Source: Owenia fusiformis (taxonomy: Eukaryota; Annelida; Polychaeta; Sabellida; Oweniidae). Taken from it: a stretch of 64,000 nt of DNA. The first letter of the stretch is position 1, and each line of letters opens with the position of its first letter. Both the position numbers and the translations under genes were made by a program. Location: the NCBI GenBank assembly GCA_903813345.2, contig CAIIXF020000001.1, positions 57,086,270 to 57,150,269 of the forward strand, in the 5' to 3' direction. The notes under the pieces were generated by a model. It was not told where the DNA came from. It searched no databases and saw only the letters and a program-made list of their open reading frames with translations. This document shows, in pieces, positions 1 to 12,800 of the stretch.

Positions 1-2
1 AC

Positions 3-56
3 GCTAGAATCAGCTTCTTCCTCGACTGGATCGAAAACAAGGTCGCCAATAACTAA
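3..56 (+). CDS. Trypsin-like serine protease, C-terminal end (partial)
   Basis: The reading frame that starts at base 3 encodes ARISFFLDWIENKVANN and then TAA. This resembles the C-terminal helix of chymotrypsin-fold (S1) proteases, where a R-(I/V)-S-x-(F/Y)-x-x-WI pattern precedes the stop. Everything upstream, including the catalytic triad, lies outside the window, so neither activity nor substrate can be judged. An AATAAA about 50 bases after the stop supports a real 3' end. The call rests on 17 residues only. It is plausible but could be another protein with a similar tail. Confidence 0.55.
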   Translation, partial: ARISFFLDWIENKVANN

Positions 57-104
57 ATATCTGAAAGCGCCATTTCTTTTGTAAAATGATATTTAAAAGC
101 GTTC

Positions 105-110
105 AATAAA
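105..110 (+). terminator. Poly(A) signal of the serine protease-like gene
   Basis: AATAAA lies 49 bases after the TAA stop at 54-56 and is followed by a T/GT-rich stretch, as expected of a cleavage and polyadenylation region. Confidence 0.5.
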
Positions 111-3100
111 GTTTATTTGTACTATATTATAATTTTTCTTGTTATGTCAAATCGAATTATAAGCTATACAGTTATAGTTCTAAGTTTGGGCCCTCCATCT
201 ACTTCACATCCTTGTGGAGGAAGGGTCAGTGGTTGGAGTCAAAGGTCGCAAGGTCAATGTCAAGGGTTGCAAGGGCTTGATGTGTGACCACCTTCTACCA
301 TTAGAAAGCAGCGTAGGAATTGAACAGCAACATATGGCCCTCAGCAAACATACATGTAATTTTATGATTTACATAACCATGCCCACAGCAAATCCATTTG
401 CATTTTTGAAATGACTCATACATTTATATAATCCATAAACAAAAACAAATCACATGTTTTTCTCAAGCTTAAAAAATATTCAACTTGCTCTGAGCAAAAA
501 ACAATAGTTCAAAAATAAGTAACGCGACAATATTACCTGATGACTCAGTGTGAATGCAGGCAACATATTGAATCAAGTGGATAAGGTGATAGCATATAAT
601 CAAATTAAATGGACATTCACAGCTTCCAAATATGATGATTAATTGGTAATGTCTCCCTTTTATTAGATTATAACAAAATTGGCAACTGTGTGTTTCGTTT
701 ACTTAATATTTATCGTTTGTAAGTAATTTTCGCGTCAAACATAACCATCGTGGAACCTACTTTGAAATACGTTTGCCAAATTGAGAATGACCAGGCCCCA
801 GGTGATAAGTAAAACTAAGTCTAGTTTGACATATATCATCGTTTTGAGATGTAAAACACAATGACAATATAATGATGTGCACTTAGAAAATAGATCTTCA
901 GACGTTTCCAAGATTGCAATTCAAAACAATAAGGACTTTGACTACCTTTTGAAATGAGTGTTCAATGGATGTCCTCACTTTATGGATTATGATTGATAAA
1001 AAATCTCCTCACCCCGGTTGATTACCTCGAATTATTGCTGAAAGTACAAAGAGATAATGAATAACAAGAAAAAAATGAAAGTGGTAAGCCATTTTAATAT
1101 TTTCAATGTAGGTCAAATAAGGTCAAGGTTAAATGAGTATAGTAATGAGTATGGTAAATACTCCGGGTCTTGTCTGCAAGTGCAACCGCCATCTTAACAT
1201 GTAGCTATAGAAATATAATGAAGACAAAATAGTAGTAGGCATTCACTTCCGAATTTGGTAATGTCCAAAGAAAAGCCAATGTCGAATAAGAAGAACAAAT
1301 GTTTAACAATATCAAGATCAAGGTCAACATTGCATTTACAGTGAAAATACGAACGTCTACTCCCGTCAACAATTGAGCCAGGCAACAGGAAAAGGGGTCT
1401 TATCACTTATTTTTCAATATTTTGATTTTTTGTTTATCTTAAAAAGCACAAAGAGGCCTTTCAAATGAGCCATGGCTTATGTCTTAACAATTTTTTCTTG
1501 CAGATATAGACCAAAAGACGCTTTTGAATTTAGCACATTTTCCTCTTAATCTTGAGCACATTTTTGGCTCTGTAGCACAATTTAAATTTTTGTGATAAGA
1601 CCGGTTTTCCCATGGCCAGGCTCAATTAATGAATTATGACTAATCCATAATGGCCAGTTCATCAGAATTACCACGATCATGCAATTAAACAGATGTATAT
1701 CTACCACACCTGTTGTAATCAATGGCTGCTAGCAATAAAGTTCTAATATAAAAAGCATGTTATGAATAACATGAACTATAAATATGCATTGTACAATGAT
1801 ATCATATATGTAGTATATATGTGAAATGGTATTCAAGCATTGAAAGAATCTCCATGTACTAAGTTCTACGTATCAGCTGAGTATATATGATTTAGATCAA
1901 GTATATTAGCTGTGAAAACCACGGAGAACGCATCAATATCTCTCATTATTCATGCGCAAGATCATTCACTTAAAAACGTGTCATTGATTTTGAAGTTCAA
2001 GACTTTTAAGATATGAATGATCATTTGGATTGTGAAACTAACAAGGTAAGAATTGCATGATATTATCTAGCAATATTGTACAATACAATCAAAACTATAA
2101 ACAAATACGATAAAGAAGTTCAATCTAATATTACAATACAATACAATACAATACAATACAATACAATACAACATATAATGTGATGCAATACAATACAACA
2201 CAACACAATGCAATGCAATATAACATAATGCTACTCTGCACATGGTCAACTTTCAAATCTAGAAGAATTAAACAACTCAACACATACAGAATGTAATGAA
2301 AAAGTAATACTGGTAATTATAATGTCACCAATAGGAACACAATCAAATTTTGGTACACCGTAGTTTATATTCAAAGAAGTCATTACTTCATGTACATGTA
2401 CTGCTGCTAGCTAATGTCCTATAACTTTGATCAAATGGTCAACCAACCATTCATTTATATGAATTAAGTATCTGGAACTCTTTGACAAAGTTCAGTATGA
2501 TAGCCTCGGGTATTTTATGCCACCCACAGGAGTAGGCCATGCAATAACTGTTGACATTCATGGTATCAGAACATTGCTTTCTGTACGGTAGTGAACCATC
2601 GGACAATGAGCGATCACGTCATTTGATGGGATCATTGGCAAATACCCCAACACTTCGAGGGAAAGATTGTTCCATTCTTAGACATCAAAGGTTTCAAGAA
2701 GGGTAGCGTCTACTATTAGCGTTGGTTTTAAATTGGATTTAAATAATATATTCGAGGTTGTTACGACAAATATTTGACACTTACAAAAATGTGAATAACC
2801 TCGAATAAATCTAATTGATTCCAAGCATGATATAATGATATCAACAACCAATGGGAAACATGCAGGCCATACTGCTGCTAAAGCTGTTGATGATACAAAT
2901 ACAAGGGATCGCAATTCACTCATTTCCAAGTAACAATGGTAGAGGACATAGGCTCATATCATGAATCAAACAATAAAAGTACATTAATTAATTCTTAAAG
3001 GTAAGTCAAGTAACACAGAAACTGATACTGGATCCAAGGACAAAATAGAACAAACTAACGTTGGATCAGTGTCACTGACCGAAGGCCTATATTTTCATTT

Positions 3101-4465
3101 TTCAAATTCTAAAAAATTGCCTCAAAACTTTTTGAGTCGTTCTTCGTGTTTTAAAGGGTCGCCAAACTATCGTAATTCGCATCTAAGGTTTCTAAGTACA
3201 GTATCTATATACAGAGTGTCAACTGGGAGTATGTACCTCTAAAGCACAAAAATGTAAATTCATCTTCAAATTTACATTTCAAACTGCAATGCCGATCAGT
3301 TCATTCAGTATTAACTATATAGTTTCATTGACAAACACTAGATCTCCAAAAACATGGCAAACATAAACTCTTAGATGGAATTAGTCAAACATCATACAAA
3401 CGTTGGAATAATCTTTAACGCATATAAACCGATGATAGACTCAATAAGTGGCGATGCTAAATGTAGAATATTATTCAATTTCTTGTAATTCCATTCTTTG
3501 GCTGATCAGATATCCATTTGATTGGGGATTATATAACAAAAAACTTACAAAGAATATAACAGCATTTATTATTCATTTCAATTTATATTCTATTGGATAT
3601 TGCTCGAACAAATGTATCGATACAAAGTGAATTTTTATAATGCTTGAAAAGGTAGATTAGAATAACAGACCGAGGTGAATGACAATAGTCAATATAAATA
3701 CTATATGTAAATGTTTAAAAACAAACTTTCTTAACAAATGATGTGAATGAAAAAAAATATTTGTAGGCCAGTTTATACTTGTGGGATATAAGTTCTAAAT
3801 GAATGCATGCGTGGAACCAAATGCACAGTCATGTTTTGATTAAGTGTTTGGATTCTACAAATCTAAACTGAATATGAACAACGAGGACATCCATAGCTAA
3901 AGATCGGATGGCCTCACAACACAAGTCATTATTTCACAGGTGAAAGTTGGTTTGATACATGTAAAGGTAGTCTTGAATTAGACAATCAAAATGATTTGAG
4001 AGAAATACCGATTTATAAAAAAATCTCAAGAGAGTATTTTTCAAAACGGTGTCTTAATTCCAGATATTCATAGGTTCATTAATCATAGAATCATAGGTCA
4101 AAATCAAAGATTTAACGCTAATGGGTCCATTTTTATGATAAATTGATGTATCAACATTTTTATTTTGATGAATCAACATATCACATATACCTTAAATAAC
4201 TTTAATAAGATATCATGGATCATTTAGAAGTTTTATCTTCAAATAGAACGCAGAAAACAGAAGTTGATAAATTGTAAAACGCTTACAATGTCATGCTTAA
4301 TATTGTTCTGATCGATCAGCCGGAATAACTTTTACTTATGGAAAATAAACAAAGGGATATTATTTATGTCAAGTCCTATTTAAAGCTCGTTATCCCATTG
4401 TCTTTTATATATTGCTTCTAGAAATAATCATAAATATTTGATCCAACATATTTATTAATCTCCAG
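111..4465. other. Intergenic or upstream-intron DNA without a supported gene
   Basis: No exon with both splice sites and conserved-looking protein was found here. Open frames are short and AT-driven. The stretch contains the (AATAC)n microsatellite near 2132-2171. It may also hold unseen 5' exons of the PH-domain gene, because that gene's first visible exon begins at a splice acceptor. Confidence 0.5.
2132..2171. repeat. (AATAC)n pentanucleotide microsatellite
   Basis: About eight consecutive AATAC units, decaying into related words up to about 2225. Confidence 0.9.
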
Positions 4466-6802
4466 GTCGGCTTCGTCTCCCAGTGTCGATACATTGACTA
4501 TGCAATCAGAGGGCAAGCAAAAGAGACAATCAACAACAGTGGGGAGATTAGGAAATCATTAGCGAACGATGCCCTACATAGACGACTACTGCAACACAGG
4601 GCATTGACCACTATGGCCCGGGCATCGTCATACAGCCACAAGCTGCTATGCGGGCTGTTATGTGAGAAGCAAATCGTAGAAGATCATATAAGAACGTTAG
4701 ATGTGACCATCTCAGACATGAAGAAACCAGCTTTCAGTGGATGCATCAAAAATGAGGACACGGGAGATGAAATGTGGGGAATAATTAATGATATGATATT
4801 TGCTGCATTTGACAATGCCAGCACTAAGGCATCTGCTAAATGTGTTATCTTGCTACCAAGCCACGAGATACAATCTGTCATCACCGACTCCTTGCATCTT
4901 AATCTACCGCCATTCTTGGCGAGCCAAATTCCAAAATATCGCTTCGTTATCGAGGAACCGACCGCTGATAAGGATTACGTGTTTAGTGTAGAAACAAGAG
5001 AACATCTGGAGACCTGGATCACGAAGCTGCAGTCTGCGGTTGAACTAGACACTGATATATTTTGTCGAGGTTCCAAAAACAAAAATAAATCACCACCTGA
5101 TAACAACTCCAAATTAAAAAACACCATCCATTTCAAAAATGTAATTAATACAGAACGTGAGAGTGCAATTTCAACGGATCAGTCAAAACAACCAGATGTG
5201 ATTCATCCTGAAACAACAAACAATCAAACTAACTTAGAAAAGTCATCAATTAATCAAAATCAGTTAAATTCCCTTAGTTCAAAGACGTACAAAAATACAA
5301 CTATCGACCAATATATACCCGTGCCAAAGCGAAGTTATGTGCCAGAAATGAACGCTTACAGATTGTCACAAAATAACAGAAGCTCGTATGATCTTAATGG
5401 AAGTGTCACCAATGCACAGATAAGTGTCGATGATGTGCGTATCAATAACATGTGTGACATATGTCCTGTATCATACAGCGCAGGTATCAATGAGTGTGGA
5501 GATAATACGGCAGCATCAGCCGTAGTTTATGAAGAGACTGTTAGCACTGAGGCTCCTGAGACTGCAGAAGAAGGGCTAAGCCCGACACCATACGCTAATG
5601 ACTATATAGATTATGCTACCACAATGGACAAGGACAATTCTGATGAATATGAACAAAGTGTCCCTAAGTTACATTTCAAGGAGATGTCTATTATTCGCCC
5701 AGTGAAAAGCACAGACAGTCCATTGCTAGCAAAGAGAATTGGATCGCTGTCCAAACTGCTACAGTCCAGCACAGAGGATCTCTCTAAAAGGCCCCTTAAG
5801 GTGAAACGCAGTAAAAGTCTGCAGAAATCCAGAGCTGGAAGTCTCACAATAGACGTGCACTCTACCCCCAATGATCATAAACCAGTCATGGGTGCACCAA
5901 AGAGAAACAGGCTTGTGACAAGAATCTCATCAATCAAAGATATCTTCTTGAAGAAGAGGAAGGAGTATCTAAAGTTGGGATGTCTTAAAGATATCACAAT
6001 ATCTGGATACCTGTGCTATAAACAACTACTAAAATGGTCTAAATTATGGGCGGTAACTTCAGAAGGATATCTTTACGGGTACAAAACAGACGCTCCTTCT
6101 GAAACTCCGTCGTTTGCAGCCAATTTATGTGGAGGGGACTTGAAGCACGAGAAGGGGGATAAAAAGCAACCATATTGTTTCAAAATTGTGCAATCTAATA
6201 ACAAATCGTTCGTATTTGGTGCAACGGATAATTTTGAGCTGACTCGATGGATGGGTGTTCTCCAAAGGGAAATGATAACAACGAAAGCAGTGCCAAATGA
6301 TAATAACAATGACAGTGCAGTACGCGAACGGACATCGAGTGCATCAAAAGCGGATCGTAAAATAGTTCCCAAAGTCTCACATAGAGCGTTTAATTCTGAA
6401 TCTCATTTGAGGGTAGCCGATTTGTTCAATTCACATAGAATCAATGATAAATCTGGGACCAAAAGTAAAATACAACAAGAGCACATCAAAGGGCAAAATG
6501 ACCTGATGAAACGCGAAAATGATAATCCAAGAACAGATGGACGAGAGAATGCAGAAGTTACTGACAGTACCAAGAATATAGACCTTAAATTACATAGTAC
6601 AAATAAACAATCGGAAATAGGAAGTAATATTATCAAGGTAAAGTTCCAGCTGTCAGCCCTTCCTAATGTACCGACTATAGCCACGTTTAGACAGCACGCC
6701 ATGAGGACTGATGAGGATGGTCCTACCAAACAAAACAATAATTATATCAACTCTTCTGAACCAATAAAACAACAGAGACCCGCTGATGCTCCCGAACAGC
6801 AG
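4466..6802 (+). CDS. Giant exon of the PH/coiled-coil gene, carrying both PH domains
   Basis: This exon of 2337 bases (779 codons, phase 0 at both ends) is bounded by TTAATCTCCAG and CAG|GTCAGT. It holds PH1, a long Ser/Asn/Thr-rich linker with basic patches (about residues 430-500) and PH2. The open frame continues 23 codons past the donor, but that tail is taken as intron because the next exon joins exactly in phase. Confidence 0.8.
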
Positions 6803-9800
6803 GTCAGTGCAATTATATATAGTAAAGATACGTTTGATCTACAGAGTGCAGTTTTTAGTTTAAATATATGTTGATATATCATTTCCGATTTTCCGCAACT
6901 TTCAAGTGGAACCTTAGAGAAAATCACCCTCAAAGGCAGAATCAAAGAGTTTCACGTGGTGTAGTGGACGTCCTTGATTGAACCTACTAAACTCTTCCGA
7001 AAGGCCATTGATATTATAAGATCTTCACAACTTTATTTATTTACATGTACCTCTGGCGTCTTACGGGGTAGAAAGGGCTAAAGAATGATTCTTTTATGAG
7101 TAAATGATCTGCTAAGACAACTGAATGCTTTAACAATACACAACATGGATTACATTACGATTGTTGTACTTTTAAATTGATACATATGCGAAAACACCTT
7201 TCAAAATGAAACACAAATCGGCGTAATAGTTTTGAAAAGTTACGTCACCACGGGGGATAAGCAAAACGAGGGCGAAGCCACGGACTGCGACTCGCGTAAT
7301 TCAAAACGAGGTTACAACGCATTATAGCTGAACAATGGCGGTAAGTCCAAACTTAATTTGGAAGGCATGTTAGGATTTGGGGTAGATTATTGGTTTGGAT
7401 ATTCTACAGAATAGCTAGTATGTTCCAGTCGGTGATCAACATATTCATACTCCACCTGCAATGGCATTCTTGGTGCTCGGCTGTCCAATAGTTTAGCATG
7501 AACACAAATGAATTCGAAATCTGCCACAAAAAATGTAATTTTGTCAATATTTGTCCCTAATATACCGATTTAAACAAAGGAATCAGAAATGACATCGAAT
7601 TAATATAATTATTCATGTTCTGTTGTTACAATTACATCTTCGTGTGATATTTGGTAAGCGGAAAACGTACAATTACATAGAAAATTGGAATTTATAATAG
7701 TCGCAGTCCATCCATCTGCCTAACGCAGTCCGCGACTCAGTGTTGCTTTATATCTGAAGCTGAACGCAATCACACCAAAAGGTAGATAGCACAATGTGTG
7801 TACAGGTGTGGCCGAAATGGAGCAACTTTGGACAAAATTGAATATAAAGGGCTATTTTAATAGACCTACATCGTGTCTCAATCCATTCTGCAAATATATA
7901 CAAGCTGTCGAATACAGCTGAAATCATGAATTTAAGGTAGCTAGCAATATTGATGGACTGTTGGAAAGATCATCCAAAATTACATTAACTCACCAACTCT
8001 CCAATTATTTGATATTTTCCTGATATCTTAAATACTAGTTAATGTACCCTTCCCCAACAGCTTTTATTGCATCATCAAAAAGTTAATTGTTTCGCATTTC
8101 TACTTCTTATAAAAAGTCTCACCACTATCCAATTATCCAATTATCTATATATTTAACCCTATCCACAAATTGGTTTGTAATAAACATATTACGTTGTCAT
8201 CTTGCACTCGACTGTTCTGCCAAATACGCTATTGAATTGCCATATTTCTAGGTCTTAAACGATACAATATAGCAATTTGGGACATTGATTCAGGTAATAG
8301 ATATATGTTAATCAACGTAACTTTGAATGATCTTTCCAATGATATGTCACACTTGGTGATTTTTGGTGTAGTGGGGGGGGGTGCGGGACTTATTTGGCAC
8401 CCTTCTATGGAATGAATTATGATACATGCACGAGCGAACGTACAATACCACGAGTGAATATGAGGATATGTCAATCATTTTTTAATTATTAATAATCGAA
8501 GTTTCGTCTTGAGTCAATAAGAACAAAGCTCCATAACAGACGCTTTTGATTGTTAAAAGGCATAAACTACGTTTTGTGAAAAATTGGAAAAACATGATCT
8601 TTTTTGATTGGTTACAAACGTATAGTGATAATCTGGATGCTGACTTTCTTTTCCTGAAACAATAATAGCGTAGGAATATAGTTTACACTATCTTATTTAT
8701 TTCGTGTTCGCGGCTGGACTGTGTTGCTTAGAATATCAATAGAGGCTGTGTTGCGTTGTTGAAATAGCTTTGTTTACTGGACTGCGTCCACTATGAATGC
8801 GCAGTTTGAATCTAATTTTCTCCTCATGAACACATTCTATTATCAAATCATTTTCACGAATTATACTCGGAGCCTCAACTAACCTTTAGATATCAGAAAC
8901 GTGTTAAAACTCCTTTCAAATGTATAGTAAATTAAATAATATGCACATATTTTACAGGTAAAATCAGAACTTTGCTACTGTTTTAGCTTGATCTGGACAA
9001 CTGCTTATTTTCTTATCTACAGACCAACAGTAGATACAGAGTAATATTTTGGTCACCGATTAGACACTACGATAGCATTTAAAATACCTGGATTTCTCTA
9101 TTTTGTCGGAAGAAGCAGAAGGCACTGCCGAATGTCCCTCCATTTTGGCGCTGGGCTGCGGTGTAAAGTTACGCGAGTCGCAGTCCGTGGCTTCGCCCTC
9201 GTTTTGCTTATCCCCCGTGGTCACTAGTAATCTCTTAACAAATTGTTTCTTCGAGGATTTCAAGATAAACCTCGTTCTGCCGACAATTTTCCATTTGATA
9301 TTTACAAAGTTCAACCGGATATCTTGCTCTTAAAAGTGATGTGCATTATACCTACACAGAGAGCAAAAAAATCATACAAAGTTTCAGGTAAATGTGGAAT
9401 GTAATGAACATCAAAGATCGGGATATAATGATTGATTCGAAGATGTCTCTCTGGCAGGTAGGTCGCTGCAAATAGCGTTTATCAAGGGGAGATCTCTAGT
9501 CAGGAATACAAAGCTACTTATTTGAATTCTCAATTTTAGAATATTTTTGATCAATTATATAATTCATTGTCTTGCCTGGATGTTAAAAAGACAAGTGTGC
9601 ATTTTCTAGTGTGAACTAGCCGCTTCTACTATTTCCACATTCTATACAAAGCGCATATCATCATAGATAGGTAATATCAGTGTTTTGTCAAATTGCAACA
9701 TGGTGAAATCATGATTTTTTCACCGATGGATTAAAATGATTATTGGTTCATATGTCAGTTCATCAATTCGATCATCAAGAATCAACGGATAGCTTGTTAA

Positions 9801-12800
9801 CATAGACTTTCAAGCCTTTTCTTACCCTTTGGATTCGTTCGACATCGAGCTTCTTATAGTTTATAACTAGACTCTGCGCGCATGGTAGCCTTTTCTTCAT
9901 CCAATCCCAAAGTGAATGAATTTGCTTGAATTGCATGCATATTGATAAATGCATTGATGTATACCCATCATGGTATTCTTCACTTTGATCCTTGTAGAGG
10001 TGATGTGAGAGCTATACGGGGTGAGGTCACAAGGGTATAGGCTACCCTACCTGCCATTTTCGTTCATCATTTCATTTCAAATAACTTGCAGAACGAAAAT
10101 GGAGTGGGAAATTGGAACTTCTAAATACAAATTGTAATTTGTAGATGATTATCATGGATTGGAATTAAACAGAAAATATTTTGAGTTTATCAACAAGTGC
10201 AATGTGAGACGCGCTCGATCGATCTCTCAAGATCGCAAGTGTAGATTCGATTCACATTGTGGTCTTATTTACCCTGGTCAGAGCCTATTACATTATCATT
10301 AGCCTATCACATTAGGCTGATGAAACTCTCTTTTAAAAGGAAATCAAACTTTTAGAAAGAGCATGTTACGTAATCTTTGGAATTCTTTAAATGTAGATAC
10401 TCTTGTAACATGATAAAACAGATAATCAGAATGGTAGATTTAAGACAGTGATCATTCATGATATTGTACACCTGACATAATAAAGATGGCGTTCCTATTG
10501 CAGTCTTATTCTGACAGCTGAGCTATACTATACTTGACACAATTACAAGAGATCTGTGATGGGATGCATCGTGGTAAGCCACACCCTCTCCATCTCTATC
10601 CTTCTGGATATAGACCCGGGGATAGAGATGCAACAGAGAGAGATACTATGAGTATCAGAATGGATGGGATGCTATCCGGCCAAGTTGCACTTGTCACATT
10701 TGCAACTAACTTCAAGAGGAAGGATCCGGAGGAACAATGCATGCTCACAGTTGTTGTTTCATCGTTACTTGAAATACGATTTTGATTATCTTTTGAAATT
10801 TACATGTGGCACTTGTACCTTTGGTGAAAAAAGATTGTATTAAGTTAATTGATCAGACATATTCCCCCATACATGATCATCGATAACATATCACTGGATA
10901 TTGTAAAATGAAAACGTGGTGAAAATAGGAAGAGTTTATTTGCATATAATTTATAATTAATGCAATAAAGAATATTTTTCTCATAACTATCCACTTTGTA
11001 ATTCATTGTCATACTTAGCTATCGAATCTAATCGTGTATTCCGCCCACTCAGCTAGCAAGCAAGCTTACTATTTACTGTTTAGAGCACCTTTATCCAGAG
11101 CTCCGACCTACAAATTAAACAACATTAAGGAATACGCATTAGTCGCATCTTCCACATGTCTGCAATTTTGTGTTGTCTATCCACGACATATTGTTTAATA
11201 ACAAAACGATGTTTACATTCATGTTTTGGAAAAATAACATACTTAGGTAATGTGCTGTGTTTTAAAATGTCACTTTTCAGTCCCCGGGATTAGCATTGGT
11301 TTAAAATTGATTGGTTCCAATCCACTGATTCCTAGAGAAGCTGTCCACTAGAGCATGTAATTCAGCGCTCATCGATGTTGACTTGCACGACACATTGTCA
11401 TTGAATTTCCATAATAGATTAATATTTTTCAAATGCGCATGCTTCGAGAAAGTGTTCATGCAAGATGCTAGAGACGTCCCCCGGGCTTTTCTACTTGGCA
11501 ATGGTCAGATGCAGCCTCCGATCGGCGATCAAGTGGGACCAAGGTGCACCAAACATTATATATGGCACAGCATTATAACAATGGAACAGTCTTCCAACCT
11601 AGCCCCCTTGTTACGTTAAATACCTAGCCTCTCTCAACTGCTCTCTCGCATTTACCTCTCGTCTTCATCTCATCATTGTAGAGAAGACAAAATGAAATAC
11701 ATGCAAATTCAAAACCTCTTTCTATTTAATCTTCGTAGTGAACATTACAATCAAATTGTTAAGCGACAATTGAAAAGTGTGGAGAGATAAGGTTTAGAAA
11801 GATCGAGATGACAACCCTTTTCAATCACTACACAACCGAGATAACAATTATCCCATTGATTTATTGGCCGACTTATCTCTAAGCCAATTCAATTCATCCA
11901 TCGTGGACTAAAATATTGTTGTCTCTATAACTTATGTTTATGCTAAGTTTGGTTTCTCTGTTTATATCTTCAGGTAATTAAAGACCATGTAAGGCCCAAG
12001 CACAAGGAAAGATTCGAAACTCCAACTCAGGTAAGTTTACCTTTTCATCCTACATTGGAATTATCTGGATGCACACGATTTGTATAATTTGTTGTATTAT
12101 GGATGGTCAATTTGACATGGCGTGAACATGACATAAAGGTGTAAACTTACGAAAAGTAAATTGTAACTGTTTGTGCCAAAAGAATTTATAATTGCAAATG
12201 TACATTTAGGACTCAGTGCCAAACATCTCCTTCAGACCACAGATAATGGAAAGGTGTTTGGCCCGCAGCTAGGATCGACGTCAAACTTTGAACACGTATC
12301 CATACAGAAATTCAATTCATGTTCGTCGACGAAAGTTCAACAAATTTTGCATTTTCCAAACAAACGATGGAACTTGAGTCCGGGAAATGTATTAGCCGCA
12401 AGAATAGATATGCAAATAAAATATTTACTCAGAAATAGAAAATACACTGTTAATCTCGTTGGACATAGATTGCTAGAGGTACGCCTGATATAGTAATCCC
12501 TTGGTAAAGCCATTGAGCATTATTACTCTGGGAGAGTCTATACATCTATCACTCGGGAACAGATCACTATATAGAGACCTTAGTCGTCATCCTTACATCT
12601 TTAGGGGAACAAAGACGATATCGGAAATTACAACAGAATCTACTTGAGATGAAAATTCGTTTGAGGAAATTACCAGGAGAATGTACTAGAATGATCGACA
12701 ATCTCATGCCATTGTAAATCCAAAGCCCATGCTCTAAAGGCGTGAATTCAATTACAGGTGTAGCAATTAATCTTCCATCTAAAGCCGCCTTTAAGACAGT

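Larger units (their letters stand above)
6803..11973. other. Intron 1 of the PH/coiled-coil gene, with a TIR element
   Basis: This large intron has no supported exon. It contains a roughly 2-kb element with 56-bp terminal inverted repeats (7244-9224) and one copy of a dispersed repeat (about 9828-9890). Short open frames here lack splice support. Confidence 0.6.

Noticed and set aside
10534-10785. 83-codon frame in the first large intron
   Set aside because: It starts with a non-ATG codon, has no splice context matching the gene's phase and shows no family signature.
12173-12493. 106-codon plus-strand open frame in an intron
   Set aside because: No splice sites in phase with the gene, no recognisable domain, low-complexity composition.
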